DNA of 64,000 nucleotides from contig NZ_FNDR01000001.1 in the NCBI RefSeq assembly GCF_900099805.1, forward strand, positions 496,001-560,000, given 5' to 3'. Below are positions 27,929 through 36,339 of the stretch, in pieces. Under the pieces are notes generated by a model. That model did no database searches and had not been told where the DNA came from. It saw only the letters and a list, made by a program, of their open reading frames with translations. The translations under genes and the position numbers were made by a program. Source of the DNA: Variovorax sp. OV700 (GTDB taxonomy: Bacteria; Pseudomonadota; Gammaproteobacteria; Burkholderiales; Burkholderiaceae_C). How positions within the stretch are numbered: position 1 is the first letter of the stretch; every line of letters begins with the position of its first letter.

Positions 27929-28908
27929 GCCCCGCTCCCCTTCTTCTTGCCCAGCCACGTCCATGGCTTGAGCACACGGTCGCGCCCCACGAGCACCAGC
28001 AGCACCAGCAAGAGGCCGATCCAGAACATCCAGTATTGCGGCGTCACGGCCGAGAGCCAGTTCTGCAGCAGCTTGAAGACGATGGCGCCCGCCACGCCGC
28101 CATAGAGCCAACCCACGCCGCCGATCACCAGCATCAGCAGCACATCGGCCGAGCGGTCGAAGGCCAGCACGTCGAGCGAGGCGAAGCCTGTGGTCTGCGC
28201 CAGCAGCGCACCGGCGGCGCCGGCAATGCCGGCGGCCACGGTGTAGATGACGACGACCCGCGACACCACCGGAATGCCGATGGCCATGGCGCGCAGCCGG
28301 TTGTCGCGGATCGCCTTCAGCGTGGCGCCGAAGGGCGAATGCACGAGCCGGCGCATGACGAGGAACAGCACGAGCATCACGCTCAATGAATACCAGGCGG
28401 CCGTGCGGCCGAAGAGATCGAACTCGAACAGGCCGAGCACGGGTCCCATCACCACGCCCTGCAGTCCGTCGGCGCCGCCGGTGAGCCAGTCGAGCTTGTT
28501 GGCGAGTTCGAGCAACAGCAGCGCGGTGCCGAGCGTGACCATCAGCCGCGTCAGGTCGCTGCCGCGCAGGATCGTCACGCTGGCCACGAGGCCGAGCACG
28601 GCCGAGAGCACGGTGGCCACCACCAGCCCTACCGTCGGGTCCGGCATCACGAGCTTGGCGAACAGCGCCGCGGTGTAGGCGCCGAAGCCGAAGAACGCGG
28701 CATGGCCGAGCGACACGATGCCGGTGTAGCCAAGAATCAGATCGAGCGACATCGCGAACAGCGCGACGATGGCGATCTCGTTGACCAGCAGCGAATGCGA
28801 AGGCATGACGAAAGGCAATGCGAAGGCCGCGGCCCACACCACGAATTCAAGGGGGTGCCAGCGCGCCTTGCGCAGCAAGACCGATTCATACGACGAAGGT
28901 GCGCTCAT
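27925..28908 (-). CDS. livM: ABC transporter permease LivM
   Basis: 327 residues with about 9-10 membrane segments. LivM blocks: LILGYTGIVSLGHAAFFGFGAYTAAL, SPFGATLKAIRDNRLRAMAIGIPV (the coupling loop to the ATPases) and SADVLLMLVIGGVGWLYGGVAGA. The start ATG directly follows the livH stop (TGAATG). A long soluble N-terminus and a Lys-rich C-terminus (WLGKKKGSGA) face the cytosol. Confidence 0.93.
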   Translation of the reverse strand: MSAPSSYESVLLRKARWHPLEFVVWAAAFALPFVMPSHSLLVNEIAIVALFAMSLDLILGYTGIVSLGHAAFFGFGAYTAALFAKLVMPDPTVGLVVATVLSAVLGLVASVTILRGSDLTRLMVTLGTALLLLELANKLDWLTGGADGLQGVVMGPVLGLFEFDLFGRTAAWYSLSVMLVLFLVMRRLVHSPFGATLKAIRDNRLRAMAIGIPVVSRVVVIYTVAAGIAGAAGALLAQTTGFASLDVLAFDRSADVLLMLVIGGVGWLYGGVAGAIVFKLLQNWLSAVTPQYWMFWIGLLLVLLVLVGRDRVLKPWTWLGKKKGSGA

Positions 28909-29781
28909 TCAGCGGCCTCCCTTGCGCGTGAACAGGCCTTGGGGCCGCCACATCAAAATCAGGATCATGAGCAGGTAGACGGTGAACGCACCCATCTTGG
29001 GAATGAAGTACTTGCCCGCCACGTCGGCAATGCCGAGCAGCAGTGCGGCCGCGAGCGGCCCAGTGATCGACGAGGTGCCGCCGACCGACACCACGATCAG
29101 AAAATAGATCATGTACTTGAGCGGAAAGGTGGGGTCGAGCCCGAGGATCTCGGCGCCCAATGCGCCGCCCAGGCCAGCGAGTCCCGAACCGACCGCGAAG
29201 GTCAGCAGGAACACGATGTTGACGTTGATGCCCAGCCCCGCCGCCACGCGCGGGTCATCGACCGCGGCGCGCAGACGGCTGCCGAAGCGTGTCTTCGAGA
29301 GAATGAGCTGGAGTACCACGGTGAGCACGGCGCACACCGCGATGATGAAGAGCCGGTAGTGCCCCATGCCGAGCAGGAGCGCGCCATCGCCGATCTCGGT
29401 GCGGCCGCGCAGCCATTCGGGCAACTGGATGTTCTGCTGCGAAGAACCGACGAAGTAGTCGACGGCCGCCACGGCCATAAAGGCCAGGCCAATGGAGAAC
29501 AGCACCTGGTCGAGATGCGGCTTGCCGTACATCGGCCGGTAGAGCGTGCGTTCGAGCAGTGCCCCGGCCAGTGCCACCACGATGAACGCGAGCGGCAGGC
29601 AAGCCAAAAACGGCACGCCCAGCTTCTGCATCGCAAACACCGTGAGATACCCGCCCGCCATGGCAAAGGCACCGTGCGCGAGGTTGATGAAGTTCATCAG
29701 CCCGAGCGTCACGGCCAGCCCCACGGCGAGCACGAAGAGCAGCATGCCGTAGGCGATGCCGTCAAAAAGAATGGTCAACAT
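28909..29781 (-). CDS. livH: ABC transporter permease LivH
   Basis: 290 residues, about 8 membrane segments. LivH blocks: [41 protein letters not shown] at the N-terminus and SRLRAAVDDPRVAAGLGINV as the coupling helix (the Arg-rich EAA-like segment). It forms the translocation pore with LivM. Upstream lies a 318-base gap with an inverted repeat pair separating it from the binding-protein gene. Confidence 0.93.
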   Translation of the reverse strand: MLTILFDGIAYGMLLFVLAVGLAVTLGLMNFINLAHGAFAMAGGYLTVFAMQKLGVPFLACLPLAFIVVALAGALLERTLYRPMYGKPHLDQVLFSIGLAFMAVAAVDYFVGSSQQNIQLPEWLRGRTEIGDGALLLGMGHYRLFIIAVCAVLTVVLQLILSKTRFGSRLRAAVDDPRVAAGLGINVNIVFLLTFAVGSGLAGLGGALGAEILGLDPTFPLKYMIYFLIVVSVGGTSSITGPLAAALLLGIADVAGKYFIPKMGAFTVYLLMILILMWRPQGLFTRKGGR

Positions 29782-30099
29782 GTTTGTTCTTCGGTTCTTG
29801 TTCGTGCGCTTTGTTCAGGGTGTGTGCAAAGGCCACCGGGTACTCCCCTCCGCGAATGTCCCCCGCCCTTCGGGCTCCTCCTTTATTTCGCTGCGCGGAG
29901 CACCCGATGCCCTGTGCACTAGGGCACGCTGCTCGTGCACCACCGATCAACGACTGCTCTGGATCACGCTCTCGCTGGCGGGGTGCCTTGCGCAGCGAAA
30001 TAAAGGAGGAGGCCGCAGGCCGGGGGACATTCGCGGAGCAAGGTACCCCGTCGGCGGGAGCGCCGCCCTGAACAGCAGCGCCCGAGCCCGAACACCTAA
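29782..30099. repeat. Gap between the binding-protein gene and livH holding two inverted copies of a 68-bp repeat
   Basis: Left copy 29838-29905 and right copy 29981-30048 are inverted relative to each other. Shared core: CTCCGCGAATGTCCCCCG, then a small hairpin, then TCCTCCTTTATTTCGCTGCGC, then CACCC. The embedded hairpin differs between copies but stays paired: GCCC-TTC-GGGC on the left, GGCC-TGC-GGCC on the right. The 75-base spacer holds a GCCCT/AGGGC stem at 29909-29925. No coding potential is convincing. The pair could fold into a long stem in the mRNA between the two genes. Confidence 0.85.
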
Positions 30100-31275
30100 T
30101 TACTTCGCCTTGCCCGGATCCTTCACACCCTTGATCACGTCGAACTCGACGTTGTACAACTGCCCGTCCTTCTTCTCGACCTTGCGCAGGTACACGTCCT
30201 GCACGATGTCGCGCGTCTGCGCATCGATGTACACCGGGCCACGCGGGCTCTCGAAGATCTGGCCCTTCATGGCGGCCAGCAGCGCATCGCCCCCGCCCTG
30301 CCCCTTGGTGGCCTTCAGGGCTTCATAGATCACGCGCATGCCGTCATAGCCGCCCACCGCCATGAAGTTGGGGCGCATCTTCGGGTTCGCCTTCTGGAAG
30401 GCCTCGACAAACTTCTTGTTCGCGGGCGACGGATGCGCAGCCGAGTAATGGTGCGAGGTGACCACGCCCAGCGCGCCGTCGCCCATGTCGTTGAGCTGAT
30501 CGTCATCCGTCACGTCGCCGGTGGCGATCATGCGGATGCCGGCCTTGTCCATGCCGCGCTCCAGAAACTGCTTCATCACCGCAGCGCCAGCGCCCGAGGG
30601 CACGAAGACGAACAGCGCATCGGGCTTGGCGTCGCGCACCTTCTGCAGGAACGGTGCGAAGTCGGGGTTGCGCAGTGGCACGCGCAGCTTCTCGATCACC
30701 TTGCCACCGTTGAGCTGGAAGCGCTCGCTGAAGAACTTCTCGGCGTCGTTGCCCGGGCCGTAGTCGGCCACCAGCGTGACGACGGTTTTCACGCCGTTCT
30801 TCGGCGCCCAGTCGCCCATGGCCACCGACACCTGCGGCAGCGTGAAGCTCGTGCGCACGATGTAGGGCGAGGCCTCGGTGATGCTCGACGTGGCGGCGGC
30901 CATCACCACCTGCGGCGTCTTCGACTGCGTGGCCAGCGGCGCGGCGGCCAGCGCGGCCGGCGTGACGCCGAAGCCCGCGATCACGTTCACCTTGTCGTTG
31001 ACGATGAGTTCCTGCGCCAGGCGCTTGGTCACGTCGGGCGTGGCCACGTCGTCCTTGATGATGAGCTCGATCTTCTTGCCCGCCACAGTGTCGCCGTTCT
31101 GCGCCATGTACAGCCGCGCCGCCGCTTCGATCTGCCGGCCGGTGGACGCCTGCTGGCCGGTCATGGGCAGGATCAGGCCGATCTTGAACTTGTTGCTGTC
31201 CTGCGCACTGGCAAGCGACATGGAAAGCGCAAGCGCCGTGAGGCCTGCGGTCTGGATGAGTTGGCGTCTTTGCAT
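30100..31275 (-). CDS. ABC transporter substrate-binding protein (LivK/HBT type)
   Basis: 391 residues. Signal sequence MQRRQLIQTAGLTALALS, with an RR pair and likely cleavage after ASA. Type I periplasmic fold: FKIGLILPMTGQQASTGRQIEAAARLY, then VIAGFGVTPAALAAAPLATQSKTPQVVMAAATSSI, where solute usually binds, and VGGYDGMRVIYEALKATKG. This subfamily often takes aromatic acids in Burkholderiales. The partner permeases are livHMGF downstream. The reductase and oxygenase genes lie upstream, so an aromatic ligand is the best inference. Confidence 0.9.
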   Translation of the reverse strand: MQRRQLIQTAGLTALALSMSLASAQDSNKFKIGLILPMTGQQASTGRQIEAAARLYMAQNGDTVAGKKIELIIKDDVATPDVTKRLAQELIVNDKVNVIAGFGVTPAALAAAPLATQSKTPQVVMAAATSSITEASPYIVRTSFTLPQVSVAMGDWAPKNGVKTVVTLVADYGPGNDAEKFFSERFQLNGGKVIEKLRVPLRNPDFAPFLQKVRDAKPDALFVFVPSGAGAAVMKQFLERGMDKAGIRMIATGDVTDDDQLNDMGDGALGVVTSHHYSAAHPSPANKKFVEAFQKANPKMRPNFMAVGGYDGMRVIYEALKATKGQGGGDALLAAMKGQIFESPRGPVYIDAQTRDIVQDVYLRKVEKKDGQLYNVEFDVIKGVKDPGKAK

Positions 31276-31402
31276 GAGGTTTTTCCTTGAACAACGAAAG
31301 CGGATACCGGGCTATTTTTCAACACTTTGCAACATCCGGCGGAGCAGGCAATCACCTACTTCGCCCCCGAGGCGAGCCATTGTTGCGCGATGAACAAATG
31401 AA

Positions 31403-31421
31403 CTGCGCGCTGATCGCGCAG
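31403..31421 (-). promoter_or_regulatory. Intercistronic stem-loop between reductase and binding-protein genes
   Basis: CTGCGCG (31403-31409), CTGAT, CGCGCAG (31415-31421): a 7-bp stem in the 153-base gap just after the reductase stop. The minus-strand side is followed by TTCATTTGTTCATC rather than a T-run, so it is a weak terminator or an mRNA end-stabiliser. Confidence 0.45.
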
Positions 31422-31428
31422 CGCGTTT

Positions 31429-32415
31429 TCAACTGTCGGGCCGGTACGCGGAGTCCAGCGTGAGGGTGCCCACGGCACGCGATACGCAGGCGCAGATGCG
31501 GGTGGCCGCCTGCTTCTCGTGCTCGCTCAGGAACACGTCGCGGTGGTCGATTTCTCCGTCGACCGCGAGCACGTCCATGGCGCAGAGGCCGCACTCGCCG
31601 CGCTTGCAGTCCCAGAGCGTTTCCACGCCGGCGGCGTCGAGCGCCTCGAGCAAAGTGCAATCGGCCGGCACGGTGATCGCCAGGTCGTGCCGGGGAATGC
31701 GCACGGTGAAAGCCTGCGTCGGAAGCCGGCCGCTGCTGCCGAAGGTTTCGAAGCGCAGGTCCGCCGGTGCACGGCCCGCCGCCTGCCAGGCGCGCTTGAC
31801 GGCTTCGAGCATCGGCACGGGGCCGCAGGTGTAGAGCTGGCCGCCCGCGGGCAGCGCCGCGATGGCCGCCGCGAAGTCGATGGGTGCCGCGCCCTCATGC
31901 GCGACGACGTCGTCGCCAAGGGCCGCGCGCAATTTATCGAGATAGGCCAATTCGCCCGCATGGCGCGCGCCGTAGAGCATCTTCACCGGCACGCCGGTGC
32001 GCCGCGCGTGATCGCCCAGGCGCTCTGCCATCATCACCAGCGGCGTGATGCCGATGCCACCAGCCACCAGCAGGTAACCCGGCGCCGAGAGGTCGAGCGC
32101 AAAGTGATTCTGCGGCGCGCTTACCTGCAGCCGGTCGCCGACGGCCAGGCGCCACATGGCGAGCGAGCCGCCGCGGCCGTCGTCGAGCCGCTTGACGGCA
32201 ATGCGCCAGCACTGGCCGTCGCCCTCGCCCACCAGCGAGTACGAGCGCGTCTGCAGCTTGCCATGGGCCGCCATCACCTGCACCTGCAGATGCGATCCGG
32301 GCTCGTACGTGGCGGCAAAGCCCGGCTCGGGCCGCAGTTCGAATTCACGCACCGTGGGCGTCACGTCGCGCAGCGCAACAATTTGCGCCTGCATCCATCG
32401 AAGGTCGTTTTTCAT
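31429..32415 (-). CDS. PDR/VanB-type oxidoreductase (FMN and plant-type 2Fe-2S)
   Basis: 328 residues. FMN-binding block TRSYSLVGEGDG and GGIGITPLVMM; NAD-binding TCGPVPMLEAVKRAW; C-terminal plant-type ferredoxin domain with CKRGECGLC and a distal Cys in RICACVS. This is the class IA reductase layout used by phthalate dioxygenase reductase and vanillate demethylase reductase. It passes electrons from NADH to the Rieske oxygenase. It lies 36 bases after the gntR gene whose other neighbour is the oxygenase. The physiological aromatic substrate is unknown. Confidence 0.9.
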   Translation of the reverse strand: MKNDLRWMQAQIVALRDVTPTVREFELRPEPGFAATYEPGSHLQVQVMAAHGKLQTRSYSLVGEGDGQCWRIAVKRLDDGRGGSLAMWRLAVGDRLQVSAPQNHFALDLSAPGYLLVAGGIGITPLVMMAERLGDHARRTGVPVKMLYGARHAGELAYLDKLRAALGDDVVAHEGAAPIDFAAAIAALPAGGQLYTCGPVPMLEAVKRAWQAAGRAPADLRFETFGSSGRLPTQAFTVRIPRHDLAITVPADCTLLEALDAAGVETLWDCKRGECGLCAMDVLAVDGEIDHRDVFLSEHEKQAATRICACVSRAVGTLTLDSAYRPDS

Positions 32416-32451
32416 CGGGGAGAAAACCAGCGGAAAAAGAAAATCGGCCGC

Positions 32452-33225
32452 TCAGCCGCGGCGGCGGATCAGCTGCACACCGGGCAGCGGGCGCTGCTCG
32501 GCGGTGGGCGTGCCGTGCAGCGCCTCGCGCAGGTTGCGCCGCGCAATGCGGCTGTGCTCGCGCATCAACGCCTCGGCGCGCGAGCCTTCGCCGGCCTCGA
32601 TGGCGTCGAGCACCTGCAGATGCTGGTCTTGCGCGATCACGAGCATGTCGCGCGCGGCGGGCGAGTTGGCCTGCACGATGACGAAGCCCGACGGCGATGC
32701 GAACGGCAAGTTGATCACGCGCTCGAGCTGCTGCGCGATGACCGGGCTCGCCGCCATCTCGCACAGCAGCGAATGAAACTTCTCGTTGTGCGTGACGTAG
32801 CGCGAAAACGCCGCGTCGTCCAGCGCGGGCTCGCGCAGCAGTTCATCGATGCGTGCCAGACACGCACGCGCTTCGCGCAGCACCACCGGCGCCGCCCCGC
32901 GCTCGGCCGCGAGCCGCGCCACCAGGCCTTCGAGCGTGCCGCGAAGCTCGATGGCGTCCGCCACGTCGCGCTCCGAAAAAGTACGCACTGCGTAACCACC
33001 GTTGGGCAGCGCCTCGAGCAGGCCTTCTTGTTCCAGCCGCATGAGCGCGCTGCGCACCGGGGTGCGCGAAACGCCGAGCTGCTCGGAGATGGCCACCTCG
33101 GCAATGCGCGCGCCGCCCGGCAGTTCGCCGGCCAGGATCATTTCGCGCAATCGCAGCTGCGCCTTCACGGCCTGCGAACTTCCGCCGTCGCCGGATTCGA
33201 CGGGTGATACGGCTGCGACCTTCAT
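32452..33225 (-). CDS. GntR family regulator (FCD domain) of the oxygenase locus
   Basis: 257 residues. ATG 33225 overlaps the oxygenase stop (ATGA at 33222-33225). Winged helix at about 18-85: [56 protein letters not shown], then an all-helical FCD ligand domain with [16 protein letters not shown] supplying a metal or ligand His. Placement between the two catalytic subunits is unusual and implies autoregulation. The GTATAC-cored palindromes at 34338 and 34402 are the likely operators. Confidence 0.9.
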   Translation of the reverse strand: MKVAAVSPVESGDGGSSQAVKAQLRLREMILAGELPGGARIAEVAISEQLGVSRTPVRSALMRLEQEGLLEALPNGGYAVRTFSERDVADAIELRGTLEGLVARLAAERGAAPVVLREARACLARIDELLREPALDDAAFSRYVTHNEKFHSLLCEMAASPVIAQQLERVINLPFASPSGFVIVQANSPAARDMLVIAQDQHLQVLDAIEAGEGSRAEALMREHSRIARRNLREALHGTPTAEQRPLPGVQLIRRRG

Positions 33226-34328
33226 GCGGCGCTCTTCTCGGCGGGACGGATCGGGATCGGAGCGCGCGCTGGCGTTTCCTTCTCGACCATTCGGTCGATC
33301 AGCCGACGCGCCCACATCGAGCCCGCGTCGATGTTGAGGTTGTAGAACTGGTGGTCGGGCCGCTCGTCCATGGCCTTTTGCTGCGCCTCGAGCACGAGCT
33401 CGTCCTCGCGGAAGATACCGGCCACGCCCTCGCGCAACTCGTGCGTCAGGCGCTGCTCGCCCAGGCAGTAGTTGCGCGCAAAGGCCCAGAAATAGAGGCA
33501 GGTCTTGTCGGTCTCGGGCGTGATGGTGTTGAGCACGTAACCGTTCACGCCCTTGCTGCGGTCGCCGGGGTTGCCCTCCTTCGGCACCGCGCCGCTGCCC
33601 GCCTCAGCCACGCCGACGTCGATGTTCACGGTGCACGGCCCCTCGAAGCGGATGATCTGCCAGCGATCGACCTTGCCGGCGTAGTCGCGCGCATGGCGGA
33701 TCTGGCCACCCCAGAACGGCGGTGGATCGATGTTCTCCATCCACCGCGTGACGGTGGCCGAGCGGTCGCCGTGCGTGGCGACGAAGGGCGCCTCGGCCAC
33801 TTCGCGATTGCCGATGGAAGAACCGTGCACGAAGGTCTCGTGCGTCAGGTCCATGAGGTTGTCGACCACCAGGCGGTAGTCGCAGTTCACGCGAATCATC
33901 TTGCCGTCGCCGGCCCATGCCGGGTCGTCGTTCCAGTGCATGTCGGGCACCAGTGCCGGGTCGGCCTTGGCCGGGTCACCAGGCCAGATCCAGACGAAAC
34001 GGTGCTTCTCGACCACCGGGAAGCTGCGCACGCAGGCCGAAGGGTTCAGCGTTTCCTGGCTCGGCATGTGGGTGCAGCGGCCCTGGCTGTTGTAGACCAG
34101 GCCGTGGTAGCCGCACACCAGTTCGTCGCCTTCGAGCTTGCCCAGCGAGAGCGGCATCAGGCGATGCCAGCAGGCGTCTTCGAGCGCGGCAACCTGTCCG
34201 TCGGTACGGCGGAACAGCACCAGTTTTTCGTTGCAGATCGTGCGCGGCAGCAACGCATGACGCACTTCCACGTCATAGGCGGCGGCATACCAGGCGTTCA
34301 ATGGAAAGGCGGTCGTGGGCGTTTTCAT
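33222..34328 (-). CDS. Rieske non-heme iron oxygenase alpha subunit (VanA-like)
   Basis: 368 residues. Rieske cluster ligands: CWH (Cys53, His55) and CGYH (Cys72, His75). Mononuclear iron motif near 156-168: [13 protein letters not shown], with Asp160, His163 and His168. The family includes vanillate O-demethylase oxygenase and phthalate or chlorobenzoate dioxygenases; the VanA-like spacing and the coupled VanB-type reductase favour an O-demethylase or related monooxygenase. The substrate is not determinable. No good ribosome binding site precedes the ATG; instead a palindrome starts 10 bases upstream, so repressor binding may block both initiation steps. Confidence 0.88.
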   Translation of the reverse strand: MKTPTTAFPLNAWYAAAYDVEVRHALLPRTICNEKLVLFRRTDGQVAALEDACWHRLMPLSLGKLEGDELVCGYHGLVYNSQGRCTHMPSQETLNPSACVRSFPVVEKHRFVWIWPGDPAKADPALVPDMHWNDDPAWAGDGKMIRVNCDYRLVVDNLMDLTHETFVHGSSIGNREVAEAPFVATHGDRSATVTRWMENIDPPPFWGGQIRHARDYAGKVDRWQIIRFEGPCTVNIDVGVAEAGSGAVPKEGNPGDRSKGVNGYVLNTITPETDKTCLYFWAFARNYCLGEQRLTHELREGVAGIFREDELVLEAQQKAMDERPDHQFYNLNIDAGSMWARRLIDRMVEKETPARAPIPIRPAEKSAA

Positions 34329-34337
34329 GAATACCCA

Positions 34338-34347
34338 ATGTATACAT
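34338..34347. promoter_or_regulatory. ATGTATACAT operator, proximal to the oxygenase gene
   Basis: A perfect 10-bp palindrome within an identical 13-base block CAATGTATACATA shared with the site at 34402. The GTATAC core fits the consensus of FadR-type GntR operators (GT-N2/3-AC). It lies 10 bases upstream of the oxygenase ATG (minus strand). Confidence 0.65.
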
Positions 34348-34401
34348 AAAATCAGAAATATCCAGTGGAATTCCTTAAAATCAGGGTAAATACCGACTTC
34401 A

Positions 34402-34411
34402 ATGTATACAT
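34402..34411. promoter_or_regulatory. ATGTATACAT operator, proximal to the MetE-like gene
   Basis: Second copy of the palindrome, centre 64 bases from the first, close to six DNA turns, and 61 bases before the MetE-like ATG. The flanking sequence is AT-rich against a GC-rich background. Confidence 0.65.
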
Positions 34412-34472
34412 ATCGGCGTGTTTCCGAGGCGATACGATGTTCGATTCGTTTTCAGCCACGACGGAGATCAAC

Positions 34473-35594
34473 ATGTCACAGCACGCCGCCCTGCCCGCCC
34501 GTTACGACCACGTCGGCAGCTTCCTGCGCCCCAAATACCTGCTCGAAGCGCGCGAGCAGAACGCCAAGGGCGAGATCACGCCCGAGCAGCTCCGCAAGGT
34601 CGAAGACAAGGCCATCACCGAGATCGTCCGCTTCCAGGAAGACATCGGCCTGAAGAGCATCACCGACGGCGAGTTCCGCCGCACGTATTTCCACATCGAC
34701 TTTCTCGACCAGCTCGGCGGCGTGAAGACCGACATTCCGGTCACCATCCGCAAGCCCGACGGCACCGAGGAACTCGCGCCGCCCGCCATGCGCGTGATCG
34801 ACAAGGTGCGCCACGTGAAGGACATCCAGCTGGCCGACTTCCAATACCTGAAGAGCCAGGTCTCGGCCGGACGCACACCGAAGGTGACGATTCCCTCGCC
34901 GACCATGCTGCACTTCCGCGGCGGCCGCGCGGGCATCAGCAAGGACGCGTATCCCGAGCTCGATCCGGTGTTCTACGACGACGTGGCCAAGGCCTATGGC
35001 GACGAGCTGCGCTCGCTGGCCGCAGCAGGCTGCACCTACGTTCAGATGGACGACACCAACCTGGCCTACCTGTGCGACGAGCACATGCGCGAAGCTGCCC
35101 GCAAACGCGGCGACGACCCGAACGAACTGCCGCACCGCTATGCCGCGTTCATCAACAAGGTGGTCGCGCAAAAGCCGCCGGGAATGCTGCTGGCCATGCA
35201 CCTGTGCCGCGGCAACTTCAAGAGCACGCACGCCGCGGCCGGCAACTACGAGCCGGTGGCCGAGGCACTCTTGAAGGAGATGGACCTGGACGCCTACTTC
35301 ATGGAATACGACGACGCCCGCTCGGGCGACTTCAAGCCGCTGCGCTACCTGCCCAAGGGCAAGACCGTGGTGCTCGGCCTCGTGACCACCAAGTTCGGCC
35401 AGATGGAAGACAAGGACGAACTCAAGCGCCGCATCGAGGACGCAGCCAAGTACGCGCCGCTCGAACAGCTCGCGCTCTCGCCGCAGTGCGGGTTCTCGAG
35501 CACGGTGCACGGCAACAACATCGCGGTGGAGGCGCAGCGCAACAAGCTGCGCCTGGTTGTGGAGACCGCGCAGGAGGTCTGGGGCTCGACCTGA
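34473..35594 (+). CDS. MetE-like cobalamin-independent methyltransferase (C-terminal domain only)
   Basis: 373 residues. I chose ATG 34473, preceded by CGGAGATCAAC, giving MSQHAALPARYDHVGSFLRP; a longer frame upstream would run through the operator. It corresponds to the catalytic C-terminal barrel of MetE alone. Zinc ligands are all kept: His243 and Cys245 (MHLCRG), Glu278 and Cys339 (SPQCGFSS), so it is probably a working thiol methyltransferase. The substrate may be homocysteine with a methylated corrinoid-free donor, or another thiol. Divergent from, and sharing operators with, the oxygenase operon. Confidence 0.85.
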   Translation: MSQHAALPARYDHVGSFLRPKYLLEAREQNAKGEITPEQLRKVEDKAITEIVRFQEDIGLKSITDGEFRRTYFHIDFLDQLGGVKTDIPVTIRKPDGTEELAPPAMRVIDKVRHVKDIQLADFQYLKSQVSAGRTPKVTIPSPTMLHFRGGRAGISKDAYPELDPVFYDDVAKAYGDELRSLAAAGCTYVQMDDTNLAYLCDEHMREAARKRGDDPNELPHRYAAFINKVVAQKPPGMLLAMHLCRGNFKSTHAAAGNYEPVAEALLKEMDLDAYFMEYDDARSGDFKPLRYLPKGKTVVLGLVTTKFGQMEDKDELKRRIEDAAKYAPLEQLALSPQCGFSSTVHGNNIAVEAQRNKLRLVVETAQEVWGST

Positions 35595-35621
35595 CGCTTC
35601 GTTTCTGGTGAAGTCGGGGGC

Positions 35622-36299
35622 ATGACGACGACCATTACAAAAATCCTCTCAGGCCCCCTCAGCATGTTCGGCGCGAAGGTGCAGATCGCCGCGCTCGAAA
35701 AAGGCATTCACTTCGAACTGACGATGGTGCCGTTCACCAAGGACGACGCTTACGAGCCCAAGCACCCGGACGTGCTGCGCATCAACCCCGTCAAGCAGCA
35801 GGTGCCGGTGCTGATCGACGGCGACGTCGAGCTCTTCGACTCGACGCAGATCTTCGAATACCTCGAAGACCGGTACCCCACCCCCGCGCTGTGGCCCCAA
35901 GGTGTTGCCGAACGGGCACGGGCGCGGCAGCTCGAGCAGAAGTCGGACGAGGTCTTTTTTCCTAACGTGATCAGGCTCTTCGGCCTGCAGCACGACATGC
36001 AGAGCGCGGCCGCCGTGGCGGCCTGCGCCGCGTGCGCCCGCTACTACGACGAGATGGAAGGCCTGCTGGCCACGCGCGAGTACCTCGCGGGCGCATATTC
36101 CTTTGCCGACATCGCCTTCTACATGGCCTGCATCTTTGCCGACCGCAAGGGTGCGCGCATGACGCAGGCCACGCCGCGGCTCCTCGCCTGGCGCAGCCGC
36201 ATGGGCGAACGGCCCGCGGTGCAAACGGTGGTCGAACCGATGATGCGCTTCCTGGCTTCCGAAGGTCGCGACGTGGCCTCGTTCCTGATGCCACGCTGA
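35622..36299 (+). CDS. Glutathione S-transferase family protein
   Basis: 225 residues. N-terminal thioredoxin-like half (about 1-85) with FGAKVQIAALEKGIHFELTMVPF and the cis-Pro block VPVLIDGDVELFDSTQIFEYLEDRYP, which binds glutathione gamma-glutamyl. The all-helical C-terminal domain carries YSFADIAFYMACIF. GSTs conjugate or isomerise electrophiles with glutathione. The start is 27 bases after the MetE-like stop on the same strand, so it may be co-transcribed and could handle reactive aromatic products from the neighbouring oxygenase pathway (inference). Confidence 0.88.
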   Translation: MTTTITKILSGPLSMFGAKVQIAALEKGIHFELTMVPFTKDDAYEPKHPDVLRINPVKQQVPVLIDGDVELFDSTQIFEYLEDRYPTPALWPQGVAERARARQLEQKSDEVFFPNVIRLFGLQHDMQSAAAVAACAACARYYDEMEGLLATREYLAGAYSFADIAFYMACIFADRKGARMTQATPRLLAWRSRMGERPAVQTVVEPMMRFLASEGRDVASFLMPR

Positions 36300-36339
36300 T
36301 CGCTGGCGACAACCCCGGCTCCTCAGGCATCATTGCCGC

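Noticed and set aside
29909-29925. Terminator after the binding-protein gene
   Set aside because: The stem is short (5 bp) and lacks a T-run; it is treated as part of the repeat region.
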